Positions 8,938 to 19,312 of a stretch of DNA of 64,000 nucleotides are shown piece by piece. Location: positions 23,705,383 to 23,769,382 of the forward strand of contig NC_135252.1 of the NCBI RefSeq assembly GCF_964204865.1. The letters run 5' to 3'. This DNA is from Styela clava (taxonomy: Eukaryota > Chordata > Ascidiacea > Stolidobranchia > Styelidae). The notes under the pieces are model-generated. The model worked only from the letters and a program-made list of their open reading frames with translations, made no database searches and was not told the origin of the DNA. Position 1 is the first letter of the stretch. Every line of letters starts with the position of its first letter. A program made the position numbers and the translations under genes.

Positions 8938-9019
8938 CGCTGCGAGCAGGGTTCGAACCTGCGCGGGAATATCCCATTGGATTTCAAGTCCAACGCCTTA
9001 ACCACTCGGTCATCTCAGC
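8938..9019 (-). tRNA. tRNA-Ser(UGA), C type in A slot
   Basis: The short-unit Ser has a restored T loop UUCGAAC. Acceptor mismatch TCTCAGC. Confidence 0.7.
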
Positions 9020-9149
9020 TTCTACTTTAGTAACTTTTGGTATACAGATTTTATCTCTTTAGTAAAATTTAAAAAAATACATAAGCAACGGATATTGACG
9101 GGAAAGATGTATTAATTAGAATTAAAAATTTATTTGCATAAATGAACAC

Positions 9150-9222
9150 ATTCTTCGCCGGGACTCGAACCCGAAACCTCTGGATTAGAAATCCAGCGCG
9201 CTATCCATTGCGCCACGAAGAC
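9150..9222 (-). tRNA. tRNA-Arg(UCU)
   Basis: 1:72 pair lost, T-stem CCCGA, C32U. Confidence 0.55.
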
Positions 9223-9364
9223 TCGCAAGGTTTAATCGAATCCCGATCTCCCGCGTGGCAGGCGAGAAATCTACCACTGAAACACCAATGCTCGTTGCGC
9301 AATAGGTTATCTTTTCACTCTCGATTGTATTTTGATGTTCATATGTTAATAAAACAAGATTAAA

Positions 9365-9446
9365 CGCTGCGAGCAGGGTACAAACCTGCGCGGGAATATC
9401 CCGCTGGATTTCAAGTCCAACGCCTTAATCACTCGGTCATCACAGC
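9365..9446 (-). tRNA. tRNA-Ser(UGA), slot A
   Basis: T loop UUUGUAC: both C56 and A58 changed. Confidence 0.35.
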
Positions 9447-9707
9447 TTCTCCGCTAAACACTTTTGGTTCACAGACTTTGTCTCTTTAGTAATAATTTAA
9501 AAAAGAGATAAACATAAATTTAAATAATACATAAGCAACGGATATTGATGGGAAAGATGTATTAATTAGAATTTAAAATGTATTCTGGATAGAAGTCCAG
9601 TGCGCTATCCATTGCGCCACGAAATCTCGCAACTTTTAATAGAAAACAGAACATTTTCCATATTTCGTACCATGAATTATTATCAAATTCTTGAAAATAT
9701 TATGAGC

Positions 9708-9778
9708 TGCATTGGCCGGGAATCGAACCCGGGCCTCCCGCGTGGCAGGCGAGAATTCTACCACTGAACCACCAATGC
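9708..9778 (-). tRNA. tRNA-Gly(GCC), array consensus
   Basis: Reference copy: acceptor GCATTGG/CCAATGC, discriminator A, A box TGGTTCAGTGG, anticodon loop CTGCCAC, B box GGTTCGATTCC, 71 bases. Nearly the same as the widely conserved animal Gly-GCC gene. Confidence 0.95.
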
Positions 9779-9851
9779 TCGTTCGCAGTAGGTTAACTTT
9801 TCACTCTCGATTGCATTTTAATGTTTTTAACTTAAATAAAACAAAATTAAA

Positions 9852-9933
9852 CGCTGCGAGCAGGGCTCGAACCTCCGTGAGAATATCCCGCTCGATTTCA
9901 AGTCCAACGCCTTAAGCACTCGGCCATCAAAGT
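9852..9933 (-). tRNA. tRNA-Ser(UGA), slot B
   Basis: A1:C72 and TCAAAGT acceptor. Confidence 0.45.
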
Positions 9934-9983
9934 TACTACGTTAGTAATTTGTGGTTCAATGTTCATATGTTTACAAAATTAAA

Positions 9984-10065
9984 CGCTGCGAGCAGGGTTC
10001 GAACCTGCGCGGGAATATTCCATTGGATTTCAAGTCCAACGCCTTAACCACTCGGCCATCACAGC
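9984..10065 (-). tRNA. tRNA-Ser(UGA), slot C
   Basis: Canonical; one variable-arm base (TATTCC). Confidence 0.88.
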
Positions 10066-10194
10066 TTCTACTTTAGTAACTTTTGGTATACAGATTTTAT
10101 CTCTTTAGTAAAATTCAAAAAATACATAAGCAACGGATATTGACGGGAAAGATGTATTAATCGAAATATAAAATGTATTCGCATAAATGAACAC

Positions 10195-10267
10195 CATCTT
10201 CGCCGGGACTCGAACCCGGAACCTCTGGATTAGAAGTCCAGCGCGCTATCCATTGCGCCACGAAGAC
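10195..10267 (-). tRNA. tRNA-Arg(UCU), consensus
   Basis: Matches reference at every position. Confidence 0.95.
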
Positions 10268-10409
10268 TCGCAAGGTTTAATCGAATCCCGATCTCCCGCG
10301 TGGCAGGCGAGAAATCTACCACTGAAACACCAATGCTCGTTGCGCAATAGGTTATCTTTTCACTCACGATTGCATTTTGATGTTCATATGTTAATAAAAC
10401 AATATTGAA

Positions 10410-10491
10410 CGCTGCGAGCAGGGTACGAACCTGCGCGGGAATATCCCGCTGGATATCAAGTCCAACGCCTTAATCACTCGGTCATCACAGC
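10410..10491 (-). tRNA. tRNA-Ser(UGA), slot A
   Basis: A58U; base 37 U. Confidence 0.45.
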
Positions 10492-10752
10492 TCCTCCGCT
10501 AGTAACTTGTGGTTCACAGACTTTGTCTCTTTAGTAATAATTTAAAAAAGAGATAAGCATAAATTTAAAAAATACATAAGCAACGGATATTGATGGGAAA
10601 GATGTATTAATTAGAATTTAAAATGTATTCTGGATAGAAGTCCAGTGCGCTATCCATTGCGCCACGAAGTCTCGCAACTTTTAATAGAAAACAGAACATT
10701 TTCCATATTTCGTACCATGAATTATTATCAAATTCTTGAAAATATTATGAGC

Positions 10753-10823
10753 TGCATTGGCCGGGAATCGAACCCGGGCCTCCCGCGTGGCAGGCGAGAA
10801 TTCTACCACTGAACCACCAATGC
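10753..10823 (-). tRNA. tRNA-Gly(GCC), consensus
   Basis: Identical to the Gly reference. Confidence 0.95.
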
Positions 10824-10896
10824 TCGTTCGCGGTAGGTTATCTCTTCTTTCTCGATTGCATTTTAATGTTTTTACCTTAAATAAAACAAAATTAAA

Positions 10897-10978
10897 CCAT
10901 GCGAGCAGAGCTCGAACCTGCGCGGGAATATCCCATTGGTTTTCAAGTCCAACGTCTTAACCACTTGGCCATCACAGC
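10897..10978 (-). tRNA. tRNA-Ser(UGA), B/C hybrid
   Basis: Single Ser after Gly. Body is C-like, acceptor altered (CCATGCG), D arm ACTTGG. Confidence 0.5.
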
Positions 10979-11107
10979 TTCTACTTTAGTAACTTTTGGT
11001 ATACAGATTTTATCTCTTTAGTAAAATTCAAAAAATACATAAGCAACGGATATTGACGGGAAAGATGTATTAATGAGAATATAAAATGTATTCGCATAAA
11101 TGAACAC

Positions 11108-11180
11108 CATCTTCGCCGGGACTCGAACCCGGAACCTCTGGATTAGAAGTCCAGCGCGATATCCATTGCGCCACGAAGAC
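11108..11180 (-). tRNA. tRNA-Arg(UCU)
   Basis: One D-arm base (GCGATATCC); rest consensus. Confidence 0.82.
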
Positions 11181-11322
11181 TCGCAAGGTTTAATCGAATC
11201 CCGATCTCCCGCGTGGCAGGCGAGAAATCTACCACAGAAACACCAATTCTCGTTGCGCAATAGGTTATCTTTTCACTCTCGATTGCAATTTGCTGTTCAT
11301 ATGTTAATAAAACAATATTAAA

Positions 11323-11404
11323 CGCTGCGAGCAGGGTACGAACCTGCGCGGGAATATCCCGCTGGATATCAAGTCCAACGCCTTAATCACTCGGTCATCA
11401 CAGC
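11323..11404 (-). tRNA. tRNA-Ser(UGA), slot A
   Basis: A58U; base 37 U. Confidence 0.45.
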
Positions 11405-11666
11405 TTCTCCGCTAGTAACTTGTGGTTCACAGACTTTGTCTCTTTAGTAATAATTTAAAAAAGAGATAAGCATAATTTTAAAAAATACATAAGCAACGGA
11501 TATTGATGGGAAAGATGTATTAATTAGAATTTAAAATGTATTCTGGATTAGAAGTCCAGTGCGCTATCCATTGCGCCACGAAGTCTCGCAACTTTTAATA
11601 GAAAACAGAACATTTTCCATATTTCGTACCATGAATTATAATCAAATTCTTGAAAATATTATGAGC

Positions 11667-11737
11667 TGCATTGACCGGGAATCGAACCCGGGCCTCCCGC
11701 GTGGCATGCGAGAATTCTACCACTGCACCACCAATGC
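11667..11737 (-). tRNA. tRNA-Gly(GCC)
   Basis: G7:U66, base 32 A (GGCATGCG), D-arm change (CTGCACC). Confidence 0.65.
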
Positions 11738-11810
11738 TCGTTCGCAGTAGGTTAACTTTTCACTCTCGATTGCATTTTAATGTTTTTAACTTAAATAAAA
11801 CAAAATTAAA

Positions 11811-11892
11811 CGCTGCGAGCAGGGCTCGAACCTCCGTGAGAATATCCCGCTGGATTTCATGTCCAACGCCTTAACCACTCGACCATCACAGC
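11811..11892 (-). tRNA. tRNA-Ser(UGA), B/C hybrid
   Basis: B-type 3' body with C-type 5' end; U33 lost. Confidence 0.45.
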
Positions 11893-12021
11893 TTCTACTT
11901 TAGTAACTTTTTTTATACAGATTTTATCTCGTTAGTAAAATTCAAAAAATACATAAGCAACGGATATTGACGGGAATAATGTATTAATTAGAATATAAAA
12001 TGTATTCGCATAAATGAACAC

Positions 12022-12094
12022 CATCTTCGCCGGGACTCGAACCCGGAACCTCTGGATTAGAAGTCCAGCGCGCTATCCATTGCGCCACGAAGAC
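12022..12094 (-). tRNA. tRNA-Arg(UCU), consensus
   Basis: Duplicate of 8723-8795 (offset 3299). Confidence 0.95.
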
Positions 12095-12236
12095 TCGCAA
12101 GGTTTAATCGAATCCCGATCTCCCGCGTGGCAGGCGAGAAATCTACCACTGAAACACCAATGCTCGTTGCGCAATAGGTTATCTTTTCACTCTCGATTGC
12201 ATTTTAATGTTCATATGTTAATAAAACAAGATTAAA

Positions 12237-12318
12237 CGCTGCGAGCAGGGTTCGAACCTGCGCGGGAATATTCCATTGGATTTCAAGTCCAACGCCTTAA
12301 CCACTCGGTCATCTCAGC
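12237..12318 (-). tRNA. tRNA-Ser(UGA), C type in A slot
   Basis: Duplicate of 8938-9019 with one variable-arm change. Confidence 0.7.
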
Positions 12319-12448
12319 TTCTACTTTAGTAACTTTTGGTATACAGATTTTATCTCTTTAGTAAAATTTAAAAAAATACATAAGCAACGGATATTGACGG
12401 GAAAGATGTATTAATTAGAATTAAAAATTTATTTGCATAAATGATCAC

Positions 12449-12521
12449 ATTCTTCGCCGGGACTCGAACCCGAAACCTCTGGATTAGAAATCCAGCGCGC
12501 TATCCATTGCGCCACGAAGAC
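12449..12521 (-). tRNA. tRNA-Arg(UCU)
   Basis: Duplicate of 9150-9222. Confidence 0.55.
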
Positions 12522-12663
12522 TCGCAAGGTTTAATCGAATCCCGATCTCCCGCGTGGCAGGCGAGAAATCTACCACTGAAACACCAATGCTCGTTGCGCA
12601 ATAGGTTATCTTTTCACTCTCGATTGTATTTTGATGTTCATATGTTAATAAAACAAGATTAAA

Positions 12664-12745
12664 CGCTGCGAGCAGGGTACAAACCTGCGCGGGAATATCC
12701 CGCTGGATTTCAAGTCCAACGCCTTAATCACTCGGTCATCACAGC
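12664..12745 (-). tRNA. tRNA-Ser(UGA), slot A
   Basis: Duplicate of 9365-9446; T loop UUUGUAC. Confidence 0.35.
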
Positions 12746-13006
12746 TTCTCCGCTAGTAACTTGTGGTTCACAGACTTTGTCTCTTTAGTAATAATTTAAA
12801 AAAGAGATAAACATAAATTTAAATAATACATAAGCAACGGATATTGATGGGAAAGATGTATTAATTAGAATTTAAAATGTATTCTGGATAGAAGTCCAGT
12901 GCGCTATCCATTGCGCCACGAAATCTCGCAACTTTTAATAGAAAACAGAACATTTTCCATATTTCGTACCATGAATTATTATCAAATTCTTGAAAATATT
13001 ATGAGC

Positions 13007-13077
13007 TGCATTGGCCGGGAATCGAACCCGGGCCTCCCGCGTGGCAGGCGAGAATTCTACCACTGAACCACCAATGC
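13007..13077 (-). tRNA. tRNA-Gly(GCC), consensus
   Basis: Identical to reference. Confidence 0.95.
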
Positions 13078-13150
13078 TCGTTCGCGGTAGGTTATCTCTT
13101 CTTTCTCGATTGCATTTTAATGTTTTTACCTTAAATAAAACAAAATTAAA

Positions 13151-13232
13151 CCATGCGAGCAGAGCTCGAACCTGCGCGGGAATATCCCATTGGATTTCAA
13201 GTCCAACGTCTTAACCACTTGGCCATCACAGC
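13151..13232 (-). tRNA. tRNA-Ser(UGA), B/C hybrid
   Basis: Duplicate of 10897-10978 (offset 2254). Confidence 0.5.
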
Positions 13233-13361
13233 TTCTACTTTAGTAACTTTTGGTATACAGATTTTATCTCTTTAGTAAAATTCAAAAAATACATAAGCAA
13301 CGGATATTGACGGGAAAGATGTATTAATGAGAATATAAAATGTATTCGCATAAATGAACAC

Positions 13362-13434
13362 CATCTTCGCCGGGACTCGAACCCGGAACCTCTGGATTAG
13401 AAGTCCAGCGCGATATCCATTGCGCCACGAAGAC
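13362..13434 (-). tRNA. tRNA-Arg(UCU)
   Basis: Duplicate of 11108-11180. Confidence 0.82.
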
Positions 13435-13576
13435 TCGCAAGGTTTAATCGAATCCCGATCTCCCGCGTGGCAGGCGAGAAATCTACCACAGAAACACCAA
13501 TTCTCGTTGCGCAATAGGTTATCTTTTCACTCTCGATTGCAATTTGCTGTTCATATGTTAATAAAACAATATTAAA

Positions 13577-13658
13577 CGCTGCGAGCAGGGTACGAACCTG
13601 CGCGGGAATATCCCGCTGGATATCAAGTCCAACGCCTTAATCACTCGGTCATCACAGC
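13577..13658 (-). tRNA. tRNA-Ser(UGA), slot A
   Basis: Duplicate of 11323-11404. Confidence 0.45.
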
Positions 13659-13920
13659 TTCTCCGCTAGTAACTTGTGGTTCACAGACTTTGTCTCTTTA
13701 GTAATAATTTAAAAAAGAGATAAGCATAATTTTAAAAAATACATAAGCAACGGATATTGATGGGAAAGATGTATTAATTAGAATTTAAAATGTATTCTGG
13801 ATTAGAAGTCCAGTGCGCTATCCATTGCGCCACGAAGTCTCGCAACTTTTAATAGAAAACAGAACATTTTCCATATTTCGTACCATGAATTATAATCAAA
13901 TTCTTGAAAATATTATGAGC

Positions 13921-13991
13921 TGCATTGACCGGGAATCGAACCCGGGCCTCCCGCGTGGCATGCGAGAATTCTACCACTGAACCACCAATGC
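13921..13991 (-). tRNA. tRNA-Gly(GCC)
   Basis: G7:U66 and base 32 A. Confidence 0.75.
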
Positions 13992-14064
13992 TCGTTCGCA
14001 GTAGGTTAACTTTTCACTCTCGATTGCATTTTAATGTTTTTAACTTAAATAAAACAAAATTAAA

Positions 14065-14146
14065 CGCTGCGAGCAGGGCTCGAACCTCCGTGAGAATATC
14101 CCGCTCGATTTCAAGTCCAACGCCTTAAGCACTCGGCCATCAAAGT
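14065..14146 (-). tRNA. tRNA-Ser(UGA), slot B
   Basis: A1:C72 and TCAAAGT acceptor. Confidence 0.45.
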
Positions 14147-14196
14147 TACTACGTTAGTAATTTGTGGTTCAATGTTCATATGTTTACAAAATTAAA

Positions 14197-14278
14197 CGCT
14201 GCGAGCAGGGTTCGAACCTGCGCGGGAATATTCCATTGGATTTCAAGTCCAACGCCTTAACCACTCGGCCATCACAGC
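14197..14278 (-). tRNA. tRNA-Ser(UGA), slot C
   Basis: Canonical; one variable-arm base. Confidence 0.88.
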
Positions 14279-14407
14279 TTCTACTTTAGTAACTTTTGGT
14301 ATACAGATTTTATCTCTTTAGTAAAATTCAAAAAATACATAAGCAACGGATATTGACGGGAAAGATGTATTAATCAGAATATAAAATGTATTCGCATAAA
14401 TGAACAC

Positions 14408-14480
14408 CATCTTCGCCGGGACTCGAACCCGGAACCACTGGATTAGAAGTCCAGCGCGCTTTCCATTGCGCCACGAAGAC
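14408..14480 (-). tRNA. tRNA-Arg(UCU)
   Basis: Two single-base changes (variable loop, D loop). Confidence 0.8.
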
Positions 14481-14622
14481 TCGCAAGGTTTAATCGAATC
14501 CCGATCTCCCGCGTGGCAGGCGAGAAATCTACCACTGAAACACCAATGCTCGTTGCGCAATAGGTTATCTTTTCACTCACGATTGCATTTTGATGTTCAT
14601 ATGTTAATAAAACAATATTGAA

Positions 14623-14704
14623 CGCTGCGAGCAGGGTACGAACCTACGCGGGAATAGCCCGCTGGATATCAAGTCCAACGCCTTAATCACTCGGTCATCA
14701 CAGC
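14623..14704 (-). tRNA. tRNA-Ser(UGA), slot A
   Basis: A58U; base 37 U; variable-arm changes. Confidence 0.4.
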
Positions 14705-14965
14705 TCCTCCGCTAGTAACTTGTGGTTCACAGACTTTGTCTCTTTAGTAATAATTTAAAAAAGAGATAAGCATAAATTTAAAAAATACATAAGCAACGGA
14801 TATTGATGGGAAAGATGTATTAATTAGAATTTAAAATGTATTCTGGATAGAAGTCCAGTGCGCTATCCATTGCGCCACGAAGTCTCGCAACTTTTAATAG
14901 AAAACAGAACATTTTCCATATTTCGTACCATGAATTATTATCAAATTCTTGAAAATATTATGAGC

Positions 14966-15036
14966 TGCATTGGCCGGGAATCGAACCCGGGCCTCCCGCG
15001 TGGCAGGCGAGAATTCTACCACTGAACCACCAATGC
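14966..15036 (-). tRNA. tRNA-Gly(GCC), consensus
   Basis: Identical to reference. Confidence 0.95.
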
Positions 15037-15109
15037 TCGTTCGCGATAGGTTATCTTTTCACTCTCGACTGCATTTTAATGTTTTTACCTTAAATAAAAC
15101 AAAATTAAA

Positions 15110-15191
15110 CCCTGCGAGCAGGGCTCGAACCTCCGTGAGAATAACCCGCTGGATTTCAAGTCCAACGCCTTAAGAACTCGGCCATCACAGT
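15110..15191 (-). tRNA. tRNA-Ser(UGA), slot B
   Basis: A1:G72; variable arm GAATAACCC. Confidence 0.4.
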
Positions 15192-15241
15192 TACTACGTT
15201 AGTGATTTGTGGTTCAATGTTCATATGTTTACAAAATTAAA

Positions 15242-15323
15242 CGCTGCGAGCAGGGTACGAACTTGCGCGGGAATATCCCATTGGATTTCAAGTCCAACGC
15301 CTTAACCACTCGGCCATCACAGA
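15242..15323 (-). tRNA. tRNA-Ser(UGA), slot C
   Basis: U1:C72 and A58U (GTACGAAC). Confidence 0.4.
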
Positions 15324-15452
15324 TTCTACTTTAGTAACTTTTGGTATACAGATTTTATCTCTTTAGTAAAATTTAAAAAATACATAAGCAACGGATATTG
15401 ACAGGAAGGATGTAATAATTAGAATTTAAAATGTATTCGCATAAATGAACAC

Positions 15453-15525
15453 CATCTTCGCCGGGACTCCAACCCGGAACCTCTGGATTAAAAGTCCAGC
15501 GCGCTATCCATTGCGCCACGAAGAC
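15453..15525 (-). tRNA. Arg-body tRNA with UUU (Lys) anticodon
   Basis: First type II unit in the window. Plus strand GGATTAAAAGTCC gives loop CTTTTAA. T loop UUGGAGU is also altered. Confidence 0.6.
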
Positions 15526-15667
15526 TCGCAAGGTTTAATCGAATCCCGATCGCCCGCGTGGCAGGCGAGAAATCTACCACTGAAACACCATTGCTCGTTG
15601 CGCAATAGGTTATCTTTTCATTCTCGATTGCATTTTGATGTTAATATATTAATAAAACGAGATTAAA

Positions 15668-15749
15668 CGCTGCGAGGAGGGTAAGAACCTGCGCAGGAAT
15701 ATCCCGCTGGATTTCTAGTACAACGCCCTAATCACTCGGTCATCACAGC
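15668..15749 (-). pseudogene. tRNA-Ser(AGA), slot A type II
   Basis: Loop CTAGAAA gives AGA. T loop UUCUUAC (57 and 58 changed); several stem mismatches. Confidence 0.5.
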
Positions 15750-16011
15750 TTCTCCGCTAGTAACTTGTGGTTCACAGACTTTGTCTCTTTAGTAATAATT
15801 TGAAAAATAGATAAGCATAATTTTAGAAAATACATAAGCAACGTATATTGATGGGAAAGATGTATTAATTACAATTTAAAATGTATTCTTGATTAGAAGT
15901 CCAGTGCGCTATCCATTGCTCCACGAAGTCTCGCAACTTTTATTAGGAAACAGAACATTTTCCATATTTCGTACCATGAATTATTATCAAATTCTTGAAT
16001 ATATTATGAGC

Positions 16012-16082
16012 TGCATTGGCCGGGAATCGAACCCGGGCCTCCCGCGTGGCAGGCGAGAATTCTACCACTGAACCACCAATGC
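16012..16082 (-). tRNA. tRNA-Gly(GCC), consensus body
   Basis: Near T4 terminator replaced by ATATATT, and the usual backup T4 is also interrupted (AGGAAACAG on plus strand). Confidence 0.93.
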
Positions 16083-16155
16083 TCGTTTGCGGTAGGTTAT
16101 CTTTTCACTCTCGACTGCATTTTAATGTTTTTACCTTAAATAAAACAAAATTAAA

Positions 16156-16237
16156 CCCTGCGAGCAGGGCTCGAACCTCCGTGAGAATAACCCGCTGGAT
16201 TTCAAGTCCAACGCCTTAAGAACTCGGCCATCACAGT
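16156..16237 (-). tRNA. tRNA-Ser(UGA), slot B
   Basis: A1:G72. Confidence 0.4.
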
Positions 16238-16287
16238 TACTACGTTAGTGATTTGTGGTTCAATGTTCATATGTTTACAAAATTAAA

Positions 16288-16369
16288 CGCTGCGAGCAGG
16301 GTACGAAATTGCGCGGGAATATCCCATTGGATTTCAAGTCCAACGCCTTAACCACTCGGCTATCACAGA
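16288..16369 (-). tRNA. tRNA-Ser(UGA), slot C
   Basis: U1:C72; T arm GTACGAAATT mismatched. Confidence 0.35.
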
Positions 16370-16498
16370 TTCTACTTTAGTAACTTTTGGTATACAGATT
16401 TTATCTCTTTAGTAAAATTTAAAAAATACATAAGCAACGGATATTGACGGGAAGGATGTAATAATTAGAATTTAAAATGTATTCGCATAAATGAACAC

Positions 16499-16571
16499 CA
16501 TCTTCGCCGGGACTCCAACCCGGAACCTCTGGATTAAAAGTCCAGCGCGCCATCCATTGCGCCACGAAGAC
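16499..16571 (-). tRNA. Arg-body tRNA with UUU (Lys) anticodon
   Basis: As 15453, with a D-arm change (GCGCCATCC). Confidence 0.55.
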
Positions 16572-16713
16572 TCGCAAGGTTTAATCGAATCCCGATCGCC
16601 CGCGTGGCAGGCGAGAAATCTACCACTGAAACACCATTGCTCGTTGCGCAATAGGTTTTCTTTTCACTCTCGATTGCATTTTGATGTTAATATATTAATA
16701 AAACAAGATTAAA

Positions 16714-16795
16714 CGCTGCGAGCAGGGTAAGAACCTGCGCGGGAATATCCCGCTGGATTTCTAGTCCAACGCCCTAATCACTCGGTCATCACAGC
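16714..16795 (-). pseudogene. tRNA-Ser(AGA), slot A type II
   Basis: T loop UUCUUAC. Confidence 0.5.
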
Positions 16796-17033
16796 TTCTC
16801 CGCTAGTAACTTGTGGTTCACAGACTTTTCTCTTTAGTAATAATTTGAAAAATACATAAGCAACGTATATTGATGGGAAAGATGTATTAATTAGAATTTA
16901 AAATGTATTCTTGATTAGAAGTCCAGTGCGCTATCCATTGCTCCACGAAGTCTCGCAACTTTTATTAGAAAAAAGAATATTTTCCATATTTCGTACCATG
17001 AATTATTATCAAATTCTTGAATATATTATGAGC

Positions 17034-17104
17034 TGCATTGGCCGGGAATCGAACCCGGGCCTCCCGCGTGGCAGGCGAGAATTCTACCACTGAACCACCA
17101 ATGC
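17034..17104 (-). tRNA. tRNA-Gly(GCC), consensus body
   Basis: Near terminator lost (ATATATT). Confidence 0.93.
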
Positions 17105-17177
17105 TCGTTCGCGGTAGGTTATCTTTTCACTCTCGACTGCATTTTAATGTTTTTACCTTAAATAAAACAAAATTAAA

Positions 17178-17259
17178 CCCTGCGAGCAGGGCTCGAACCT
17201 CCGTGAGAATATCCCGCTGGATTTCAAGTCCAACGCCTTAAGAATTCGGCCATCACAGT
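17178..17259 (-). tRNA. tRNA-Ser(UGA), slot B
   Basis: A1:G72; D arm AATTCGG. Confidence 0.4.
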
Positions 17260-17309
17260 TACTACGTTAGTGATTTGTGGTTCAATGTTCATATGTTTAC
17301 AAAACTAAA

Positions 17310-17391
17310 CGCTGCGAGGAGGGTTCAAACCTGCGCGGGAAAATCCCATTATATTTCAAGTCCAACGCCTTAACCACTCGGCCATCACAGC
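17310..17391 (-). tRNA. tRNA-Ser(UGA), slot C
   Basis: Several changes: GGAGGG, TTCAAAC, anticodon-stem TTATATTTC. Confidence 0.35.
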
Positions 17392-17520
17392 GTCTACTTT
17401 AGTAACTTTTGGTATAGAGATTTTATCTCTTTGGTAAAATTTAAAAAATAAATAAGTAACGGATATTGACGGGAAAGATGTATTAATTAGAATTTAAAAT
17501 GTATTCGCATAAATGAACAC

Positions 17521-17593
17521 TATCTTCGCCGTGACTTGAACCCGGAACATCTGGATTGGGAGTCCAGCGCGCTATCCATTGCGCCACGAAGAC
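17521..17593 (-). tRNA. Arg-body tRNA with CCC (Gly) anticodon
   Basis: Plus strand GGATTGGGAGTCC gives loop CTCCCAA. Discriminator A, T-stem mismatches; probably decaying. Confidence 0.45.
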
Positions 17594-17735
17594 TCGCAAG
17601 GTTTAATCGAATCCCGATCTCCCGCGTGGCAGGCGAGAAATCTACCACTGAAACCCCAATGCTCGTTGCACAATAGGTTATCTTTTCACTCTCGATTGCA
17701 TTTTGATGTTCATATGTTAATAAAACAAGATTGAA

Positions 17736-17817
17736 CGCTGCGAGCTGGGTACGAACCTGCGCGGGAATATCCCGCTGGATTTCAAGTCCAACGCCTTAAT
17801 CACTCGGTCATCACAGC
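17736..17817 (-). tRNA. tRNA-Ser(UGA), slot A
   Basis: A58U; T-stem change GAGCTGGG. Confidence 0.45.
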
Positions 17818-18079
17818 GTCTCCGCTAGTAACTTGTGGTTCACAGACTTCGTCTCTTTAGTAATAATTTAAAAAATAGATAAGCATAAATTTAAAAAATA
17901 CATAAGCAACGGATATTGATGGGAAAGATGTATTAATTAGAATTTAAAATGTATTCTGGATTAGAAGTCCAGTGCGCTATCCATTGCGCCACAAAGTCTC
18001 GCAACTTTTAATAGAAAACAGATCTTTTTCCATATTTCGTACCATGAATTATTATCAAATTTTTGAAAATATTATGAGA

Positions 18080-18149
18080 TGCATTGGCCGGGAATCGAAC
18101 CCGGCCTCCCGCGTGGCAGGCGAGAATTCTACCACTGAACCACCAATGC
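18080..18149 (-). tRNA. tRNA-Gly(GCC), one base short
   Basis: One G missing in the variable/T-stem junction (CCCGGCCTCCC); 70 bases. Confidence 0.6.
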
Positions 18150-18222
18150 TCGCTCGCGGTAGGTTATCTTTTCACTCTCGACTGCATTTTAATGTTTTTA
18201 CCTTAAACAAAACAAAATTAAA

Positions 18223-18304
18223 CCCTGCGAGCAGGGCTCGAACATCCGTGAGAATAACCCGCTGGATTTCAAGACCAACGCCTTAAGAACTCGGCCATCA
18301 CAGT
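18223..18304 (-). tRNA. tRNA-Ser(UGA), slot B
   Basis: A1:G72; anticodon-stem AAGACC. Confidence 0.35.
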
Positions 18305-18354
18305 TACTACGTTAGTGATTTGTGGTTCAATGTTCATATGTTTACAAAATTAAA

Positions 18355-18436
18355 CGCTGCGAGCAGGGTTCGAACCTGCGCGGGAATATCCCATTGGATT
18401 TCAAGTCCAACGCCTTAACCACTCGGCCATCACAGC
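18355..18436 (-). tRNA. tRNA-Ser(UGA), slot C reference
   Basis: Reference copy: GCTGTGA/TCGCAGC acceptor, discriminator G, anticodon loop CTTGAAA, variable arm GGGA-TAT-TCCC, B box GGTTCGAACCC; 82 bases, close to the vertebrate Ser-UGA gene. Confidence 0.95.
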
Positions 18437-18565
18437 TTCTACTTTAGTAACTTTTGGTATACACATTTTATCTCTTTGGTAAAATTTAAAAAATACATAA
18501 GCAACGGATATTGGCGGGAAAGTAGTATTAATTAGAATTTAAAATGTATTCGCATAAATGAACAC

Positions 18566-18638
18566 CATCTTCGCCGTGACTCGAACCCGGAACCTCTGGA
18601 TTAGAAGTACAGCGCGCTATCCATTGCGCCACGAAGAC
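18566..18638 (-). tRNA. tRNA-Arg(UCU)
   Basis: T-stem mismatch (CCGTG) and anticodon-stem mismatch (AGTACAG). Confidence 0.55.
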
Positions 18639-18780
18639 TCGCAAGGTTTAATCGAGTCCCGATCTCCCGCGTGGCAGGCGAGAAATCTACCACTGAAACC
18701 CCAATGCTCGTTGCGCAATAGGTTATCTTTTCACTCTCGATTGCATTTTGATGTTCATATGTTAATAAAATAAGATTAAA

Positions 18781-18862
18781 CGCTGCGAGCAGGATACGAA
18801 CCTGCGCGGGAATATCCCGCTGGAATTCAAGTCCAACGCCTTAATCACTCGGTCATCACAGC
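18781..18862 (-). tRNA. tRNA-Ser(UGA), slot A
   Basis: A58U; GGATACG; GGAATTC. Confidence 0.4.
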
Positions 18863-19015
18863 TTCTCCGCTGGTAACTTGTGGTTCACAGACTTTGTCTC
18901 TTTAGTAATAATTTAAAAAATAGATAAGCATAAATTTAAAAAATACATAAGCAACGGATATTGATGGGAAAGATGTATTAATTAGAATTTAAAATGTATT
19001 CGCATAAATGAACAC

Positions 19016-19088
19016 CATCTTCGCCGGGACTCGAACCCGGAACCTCTGGATTAAAAGTCCAGCGCGCTATCCATTGCGCCACGAAGAC
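19016..19088 (-). tRNA. Arg-body tRNA with UUU (Lys) anticodon, otherwise perfect
   Basis: Differs from the Arg(UCU) consensus only at base 35 (C to U). All stems, A and B boxes and discriminator G are intact, so nothing in the gene suggests silence. Confidence 0.85.
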
Positions 19089-19230
19089 TCGCAAGGTTTA
19101 ATCGAATCCCGATCTCCCGGGTGGCAGGCGAGAAATCTACCACTGAAACACCATTGCTCGTTGCGCAATAGGTTATCGTTTCACTCTCGATTGCATTTTG
19201 ATGTTAATATATTAATAAAACAAGATTAAA

Positions 19231-19312
19231 CGCTGCGAGCAGGGTAAGAACCTGCGCGGGAATATCCCGCTGGATTTCTAGTCCAACGACCTAATCACTC
19301 GGTCATCACAGC
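19231..19312 (-). pseudogene. tRNA-Ser(AGA), slot A type II
   Basis: T loop UUCUUAC. Confidence 0.5.

Larger units (their letters stand above)
8580..14150. repeat. Higher-order duplication, offsets 3299 then 2254
   Basis: About 8580-9780 matches 11880-13080 at offset 3299, then about 10760-11800 matches 13010-14060 at offset 2254. The difference is exactly one 1045-base unit, present only in the left copy. Confidence 0.85.
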
